Origin: Marinomonas gallaica
GTDB taxonomy: Bacteria; Pseudomonadota; Gammaproteobacteria; Pseudomonadales; Marinomonadaceae
Direction of reading: 5' to 3'
Assembly: GCF_001639745.1 (NCBI RefSeq)
Contig: NZ_LTAX01000001.1
Span: forward strand, 186,001-250,000
Length of the DNA: 64,000 bases
A model generated the notes under the pieces. It saw nothing but the letters and a program-made list of their open reading frames with translations. It was not told where the DNA came from and did no database searches. Of the stretch, positions 59,996 to 64,000 are shown in pieces. The position numbers and the translations under genes were made by a program. Within the stretch, counting starts at the first letter, position 1. Every line of letters starts with the position of its first letter.

Positions 59996-60033
59996 AAAAA
60001 AGGCCGCTTACCTCAGGTAAGTGGCCTTTTTTT
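59996..60033. terminator. Bidirectional terminator after purD
   Basis: A 17-bp stem (one G-T pair; the inner part is GGCCGCTTACC/GGTAAGTGGCC) with a TCA loop and a run of T on the plus strand. The A run at the other side gives T on the minus strand for the small membrane-protein gene. Confidence 0.92.
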
Positions 60034-60055
60034 ATGTTCTTAAGTAGCCGTTGTA

Positions 60056-60307
60056 TTACTTGCCTAGGTTAGCCTGTTTTTTGTCCAACCAAGCCTTAAA
60101 TTTCTTCCCAACTTCTAGAACAATCAAGCCAAAAATAACACCGGCCATCCATTCAAAATCCAATAAAAAACCGATTGCGCCTAACATGGCGTAGCCATAC
60201 AAAAAGTTAGTTCGAGTCTGTCCTTGATGCACTCGAGTAAACCAAGTCACCGCTAATAGTGCGATACACCACCAGACATAATATTCCACCAAGATTGGAT
60301 ATAGCAT
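60056..60307 (-). CDS. Small membrane protein of unknown function
   Basis: An 83-residue protein with about three hydrophobic segments (ILVEYYVWWCIALLAVTWF, YGYAMLGAIGFLLDFEWM, AGVIFGLIVLEVG) and a basic C-terminal tail (KKFKAWLDKKQANLGK). No family is recognised. It is divergent from the sensor-like gene with 45 bases between starts; both share a control region. Confidence 0.6.
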   Translation of the reverse strand: MLYPILVEYYVWWCIALLAVTWFTRVHQGQTRTNFLYGYAMLGAIGFLLDFEWMAGVIFGLIVLEVGKKFKAWLDKKQANLGK

Positions 60308-60352
60308 TTCACACCCTAACTAGTTAATAATGTAGGCCTTCAGGAGGCCATT

Positions 60353-62608
60353 TTGATAAAACACTGTTCGCAAGCGCTCATTCTACTCGCAATTTTATTG
60401 CTGACCAATACAGCCTATAGCGCCCCGATGATGGCGATATTGGATGAGAACAATCAACGCGTCAACGTTGGCTCGGTTGGCAGTTATTACATTGATGAGA
60501 CCGGCAGCCTCACTCTTCGCGACTTGGACTCTGAGCAATTACGTAAACGCTTTATTCCTCTTAAAGATGACTTTCTGCAATTTGGGTTAACCAAAGGAAA
60601 TGTCTGGATTCAAGTCGATATCGCGCCAAAGTTACAACCGGGGCAATCGGCGCTATTGCATATCAAGGCACCACGAGCCCAAGAAGTCGATGTGTATACC
60701 CACAATCTTCCTAATAGTCAGGTGTTTGCCGAGATGGGCGATGCTCGTCCCTACCAAAACCGTCCACTGGCATATCCTGACTATATTATTCCTCTGCCTG
60801 TTAACACCACACCGGTTTACACTGTTTACATTAAAGTATCATCCAGAATCCCAATTAGCCTAATCATAGAAGTTAAAACCCTGTCAGCACTGAGCAATGA
60901 TATTCAGAAAGACTCTCTGATCACTGGGTTGTTAATGGGTATTTTACTCATTTTATTAGCCAGCTATTTGTTTTTTTATCTACGGACGCTGCATCCGATG
61001 TACCTGATTGGTAGCTTTTTGTTACTCGGTATTGCTGGCTTGCATTTCTCTCTTCATGGATTGATATACCAGCTTTTCCCAATGCACACGGGACTTCAAG
61101 AAAGGGTATATAACTTCTTTTCCCTTTCTTCTGTCGCTTTAATCAGTTGGTTTACACGCTATTATCTAGACACCCCAGTCAACCTACCCCGCGCCAATAA
61201 ACTTCTATTTTTTGTTATCGTATGTAACTTGGCCCTTGCGTTTATATACACGCTAGCCCCCCAAGAGCTTAGCATTGCACTGCTAAGTGCCAGTGCCGCA
61301 TCAACACTATTAATACTACAAGGGGTTGCTTTGTATGGCGTGTGCCTAAAAATCCCCTATTCGCAGTTTTATCTTGTAGCTCGACTTGTTCTTTTGGTTG
61401 GCTATTCACTTTGGGCGCTCGCTATCTACGGCATTTTATCGCTACCATTTTGGTATGAATGGGGGCTTACGATTGCCATCACTTTAGAAGCCTTAGTGCA
61501 CTTTGCGGGTATGATTGCCCGACATACCCCTATGCGTACCAATACAATGAAAGTAGATGATAGCTACCAAGAGGAGCTACTTTCAGAATTAGCATCCAAA
61601 CTTAAGCGCCAAACAAATATTATTGATCATCAATATTCATTGCAGGAGCCAAGTAATGAGCAATTGAAGCGCGCCTATAAAAACTTATCGAATTTAGCCG
61701 AACGAATTTCTATTATCCAAAACTTGCATAACCCGCAAACAAACAGCTCAAATCGCCCTGCCAACTTACAGCTATTGATCGATGAAGCCACGCTTAACTT
61801 TTATGCGCTAGACCAAACTGATGCTGAGATAGAGATGCAATATAAAGGTACGTTGAACTGGGAGTTGCTCTCTCACAGTCGAACAATTAAACATATTTAT
61901 CAAGCTGTTATGGAGGAGCTCAAACATCATACGGATCAAACACTTCATATAAACAGCGCCGTAGAGGCCAATGATAGAGATGGTCAACACCAACTCATTA
62001 TTCGAGCATATCCTATCCCAAGCTCTATTTCGTTAGAAAGCGAACACTATTTTGGTCCGCGCTACTTGCAAGAGTTAGTCGAGAAATTAGAAGGTACGCT
62101 TTCTTTAACAGGTGATGGCCGTGGTCGATCATTAACCTGTCAAATACCCGTTAATGCACGTCCAGTGGAGGCCAGTGAATTAGCCAGACTCACACAATCA
62201 GAAGACATTACTATGCTTCTGATTGGTCACCAAGACTCAGAACTACTGGAACGGACGGGGAATTTCTTATTATCGCGCTTGTTTAGCACGAGCCATATCG
62301 ATAAAGTTGAAGAGCTGCATCAACGCCTAATCGATCGCACAGAGCATGAACGTTTTGTCATCCTACTGTTTGAAGATCAACAAAATTTTGGCGCCTCCGA
62401 GCTTGCTGGTTTTGCAAGTTTTTTACATGAACGCGATTCATGCTTCCTGATTTCAAACAATGTTAATATGTCGCAAGACTACGCAAGCGCCTTAGGCTTC
62501 GACGGTTTTGTTTACAGTGCCCAAATTGAGACTAAATTGTTGCCAGATATTGAGCGCGCACAAAGAGTGACTCACACAGTGTTGCCTAGAATCAAAAGAA
62601 CACTGTAA
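60353..62608 (+). CDS. 7TMR-DISM sensor with degenerate kinase and receiver domains (RetS-like position)
   Basis: A 751-residue membrane sensor. The TTG start is preceded by AGGAGG. A signal peptide (about 1-24) leads to a periplasmic 7TMR-DISMED2-type domain (about 30-165), then seven membrane helices (about 190-393). After this comes a helical segment without the HExR-type phospho-histidine motif, an ATPase-like region with no N-box or DxGxG (only GDGRGRSLTCQIP near its end is recognisable), and a receiver-like fold (about 615-745) where ILLFEDQQNFG stands in place of the phospho-aspartate loop. It lies directly after purD, as retS does in P. aeruginosa. RetS is a kinase that acts by binding GacS. 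Confidence 0.8.
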   Translation: MIKHCSQALILLAILLLTNTAYSAPMMAILDENNQRVNVGSVGSYYIDETGSLTLRDLDSEQLRKRFIPLKDDFLQFGLTKGNVWIQVDIAPKLQPGQSALLHIKAPRAQEVDVYTHNLPNSQVFAEMGDARPYQNRPLAYPDYIIPLPVNTTPVYTVYIKVSSRIPISLIIEVKTLSALSNDIQKDSLITGLLMGILLILLASYLFFYLRTLHPMYLIGSFLLLGIAGLHFSLHGLIYQLFPMHTGLQERVYNFFSLSSVALISWFTRYYLDTPVNLPRANKLLFFVIVCNLALAFIYTLAPQELSIALLSASAASTLLILQGVALYGVCLKIPYSQFYLVARLVLLVGYSLWALAIYGILSLPFWYEWGLTIAITLEALVHFAGMIARHTPMRTNTMKVDDSYQEELLSELASKLKRQTNIIDHQYSLQEPSNEQLKRAYKNLSNLAERISIIQNLHNPQTNSSNRPANLQLLIDEATLNFYALDQTDAEIEMQYKGTLNWELLSHSRTIKHIYQAVMEELKHHTDQTLHINSAVEANDRDGQHQLIIRAYPIPSSISLESEHYFGPRYLQELVEKLEGTLSLTGDGRGRSLTCQIPVNARPVEASELARLTQSEDITMLLIGHQDSELLERTGNFLLSRLFSTSHIDKVEELHQRLIDRTEHERFVILLFEDQQNFGASELAGFASFLHERDSCFLISNNVNMSQDYASALGFDGFVYSAQIETKLLPDIERAQRVTHTVLPRIKRTL

Positions 62609-62665
62609 TACACTTGTGATTGATGACTTTTAACAAAATAATGAACACCGACTTAGGAGAATTAA

Positions 62666-63007
62666 ATGGACTGCTTGTTCTGTAAACTTGTCAACGGTGA
62701 CATCCCAGCCAAAATACTTTACCAAGACGAGGATGTGATCGCCTTTGAGGACATTGCCCCTCAAGCACCCACACATTTCTTAGTGATTCCAAAGCGCCAC
62801 ATCAGCACGTTAAATGATCTGTCGAATGACGATGCGGCACTGGTTGGCAAACTGCCTATTACAGCAGCAAAAATTGCCAAAGAACTAGGTATCGACGAAA
62901 GCGGTTATCGTGTCGTGATGAACTGTAACGAGATGGGTGGCCAAACGGTCTATCATATTCACATGCACGTCCTTGGCGGACGCTCAATGACGTGGCCACC
63001 AGGCTAA
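62666..63007 (+). CDS. hinT: HIT family nucleotide hydrolase (HinT-like)
   Basis: A 113-residue HIT protein. The histidine triad is HIHMHVLGG near the end, and the N-terminus CLFCKLVNGDIPAKILYQDE is typical of HinT, a purine nucleoside phosphoramidase. Two N-terminal cysteines (CLFC) match zinc-binding members. The ATG follows TAGGAGAATTAA. It is followed nine to sixteen bases later by coq7 on the same strand. Confidence 0.95.
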   Translation: MDCLFCKLVNGDIPAKILYQDEDVIAFEDIAPQAPTHFLVIPKRHISTLNDLSNDDAALVGKLPITAAKIAKELGIDESGYRVVMNCNEMGGQTVYHIHMHVLGGRSMTWPPG

Positions 63008-63022
63008 TAGAAGGTAGTGTTT

Positions 63023-63658
63023 ATGCACCTAACAAAACTTGATAAAGCTTTGATGCAATTCGATCGCGCCCTGCAGACGTTAATACCAAAAGCGGCAACA
63101 GCGGCTCGTCCCTCGCCAGCTCGCCTTCATGAAGAAGCCCCACTAGAACCTTCAGAACGAAAGCATTCGATTGGGTTGATGCGCATCAACCATACTGGCG
63201 AAGTTTGTGCGCAAGCTTTATATGCAGGCCAAGCAACGACAGCAAAGCTTGATACCGTTAGAACAGAAATGGAGCATGCCGCCAACGAAGAGATTGATCA
63301 CTTGGTCTGGTGTGAAGAGCGCTTACTAGAGCTAGGCAGTCAGCCAAGTATTTTAAACCCTTTGTTTTACGGTGCTTCTTATTGTATCGGTGCAGGTGCC
63401 GGTCTTATTAGTGATAAACTCAGCCTAGGCTTTGTTGCCGCGACTGAAGATCAAGTCTGCCTTCATTTAGACCAGCACATGTCTGCTCTACCCGCGCAAG
63501 ACCAACGTTCACGAGCAGTACTCGAGCAAATGCACATAGATGAAGCCAAGCATAAACAAATGGCATTAGATTCTGGCGGTTATGAGTTTCCACAGCCCGT
63601 TATGAACATAATGACACTGGTATCAAAACTCATGACTCACTCGACTTATCGGATTTAA
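63023..63658 (+). CDS. coq7: 3-demethoxyubiquinol 3-hydroxylase Coq7
   Basis: A 211-residue di-iron hydroxylase of ubiquinone synthesis (Coq7 type, instead of UbiF). The iron ligands are spread over [28 protein letters not shown] and [12 protein letters not shown], with [11 protein letters not shown]. The ATG at 63023 follows AGAAGGTAGTG; a GTG at 63017 would add two residues. Coq7 is the enzyme used by Pseudomonas and its relatives, and its presence fits that lineage. Confidence 0.94.
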   Translation: MHLTKLDKALMQFDRALQTLIPKAATAARPSPARLHEEAPLEPSERKHSIGLMRINHTGEVCAQALYAGQATTAKLDTVRTEMEHAANEEIDHLVWCEERLLELGSQPSILNPLFYGASYCIGAGAGLISDKLSLGFVAATEDQVCLHLDQHMSALPAQDQRSRAVLEQMHIDEAKHKQMALDSGGYEFPQPVMNIMTLVSKLMTHSTYRI

Positions 63659-63661
63659 ATT

Positions 63662-64000
63662 ATGAATCGCGACCTACAATCATTACGCCGAGATTATCAA
63701 TTTGATGACCTAACGGAAGAAAAAGCAGGCTCCGACCCGCTTGCTTTGTTTGATGCATGGCTTGATCAGGCCATAGAAGTCTGTCCTGACGACCCTACAG
63801 GCATGCTACTTAGTACTGTCGATAAAGAAAACCGTCCCCACTGTCGTACTGTGCTCTTGAAGCAACGCGACGCTAATCACTTTAGCTTTTTTACTAACTA
63901 TGAAAGTGATAAAGGTGAAGACATCGCGCTCAACCCTAATGTTGCTCTGACGTTTTTTTGGCCGGCCTTATCTCGTCAGGTTCGTATTGAAGGCATTGCA
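63662..64000 (+). CDS. pdxH: Pyridoxamine 5'-phosphate oxidase (partial, runs off the right edge)
   Basis: The first 113 codons of a PdxH-like gene, starting MNRDLQSLRRDYQFDDLTEE and continuing with the FMN-binding stretch RPHCRTVLLKQRD, FFTNYESDKGEDIA and ALTFFWPALSRQVRIEG. It begins three bases after coq7. The enzyme makes pyridoxal phosphate from pyridoxamine or pyridoxine phosphate. The C-terminal half lies outside the window. Confidence 0.93.
   Translation, partial: MNRDLQSLRRDYQFDDLTEEKAGSDPLALFDAWLDQAIEVCPDDPTGMLLSTVDKENRPHCRTVLLKQRDANHFSFFTNYESDKGEDIALNPNVALTFFWPALSRQVRIEGIA

Overview
The window looks like a chromosomal segment of a marine gammaproteobacterium of the Oceanospirillales type, most probably Marinomonas or a close relative. 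This is inferred from protein resemblance and gene order; no rRNA or other decisive marker is present. Several blocks have a conserved gammaproteobacterial order: miaB-ybeZ-ybeY-ybeX-lnt, leuS-lptE-holA, and accB-accC-prmA-DUF3426-dusB-fis-purH-purD followed by a 7TMR-DISM sensor. The last order matches the Pseudomonas aeruginosa region that ends in retS. I see no rRNA, tRNA, CRISPR array, insertion sequence, prophage or integron. The window is gene-dense core chromosome with a few accessory-looking loci.

Region by region. 0-5.9 kb: genome maintenance and RNA (end of an unknown gene, rmuC, an IMPACT-family gene, rapA, rluA, a cysteine-rich CWC protein). 5.9-14 kb: mixed small genes (secreted alkaline phosphatase, DUF2959 lipoprotein, YjdM, NYN nuclease, cupin, a miniature flagellar-rod-like protein, a histone-deacetylase-family hydrolase, an Hpt plus HD-GYP-like protein, an EVE protein, a barrel-like exported protein). 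14-24 kb: translation and envelope genes (miaB to lnt, a DUF1451 zinc ribbon, leuS, lptE, holA). 24-34.4 kb: signalling and stress (a soluble FIST chemoreceptor-like protein; the prkA-yeaH-spoVR operon; and, divergent from it, an 873-residue protein joining two cyclic-nucleotide-binding-like domains, an acyltransferase-like domain and an SGNH hydrolase). 34.4-37.7 kb: dapA behind an apparently structured leader, nadE, and a PP0621-type membrane protein. 37.7-42 kb: a minor pseudopilin operon, a DUF5610 protein and a hydrolase. 42-51 kb: pabB, a NudL-type Nudix gene, an APS-reductase-type cysH, a stand-alone LysR-type DNA-binding domain, dgt, a GNAT/DUF2333/lipoprotein set, dsbD. 51-64 kb: fatty-acid initiation (accBC), prmA, dusB-fis, purHD, a RetS-like sensor with an apparently dead kinase, a HIT protein, coq7 and the start of pdxH.

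The most interesting items are: the three-function fusion protein at 31.7-34.4 kb, divergent from the PrkA stress operon; the RetS-position sensor at 60.4-62.6 kb, whose kinase and receiver parts lack recognisable catalytic residues; the nested stem plus mutually exclusive hairpins upstream of dapA; a leucyl-tRNA synthetase lacking the leucine-specific insertion; an 86-residue flagellar-rod-like protein with only the two terminal helices; and a plus-strand terminator embedded in the 3' end of a minus-strand gene, which predicts antisense transcription.
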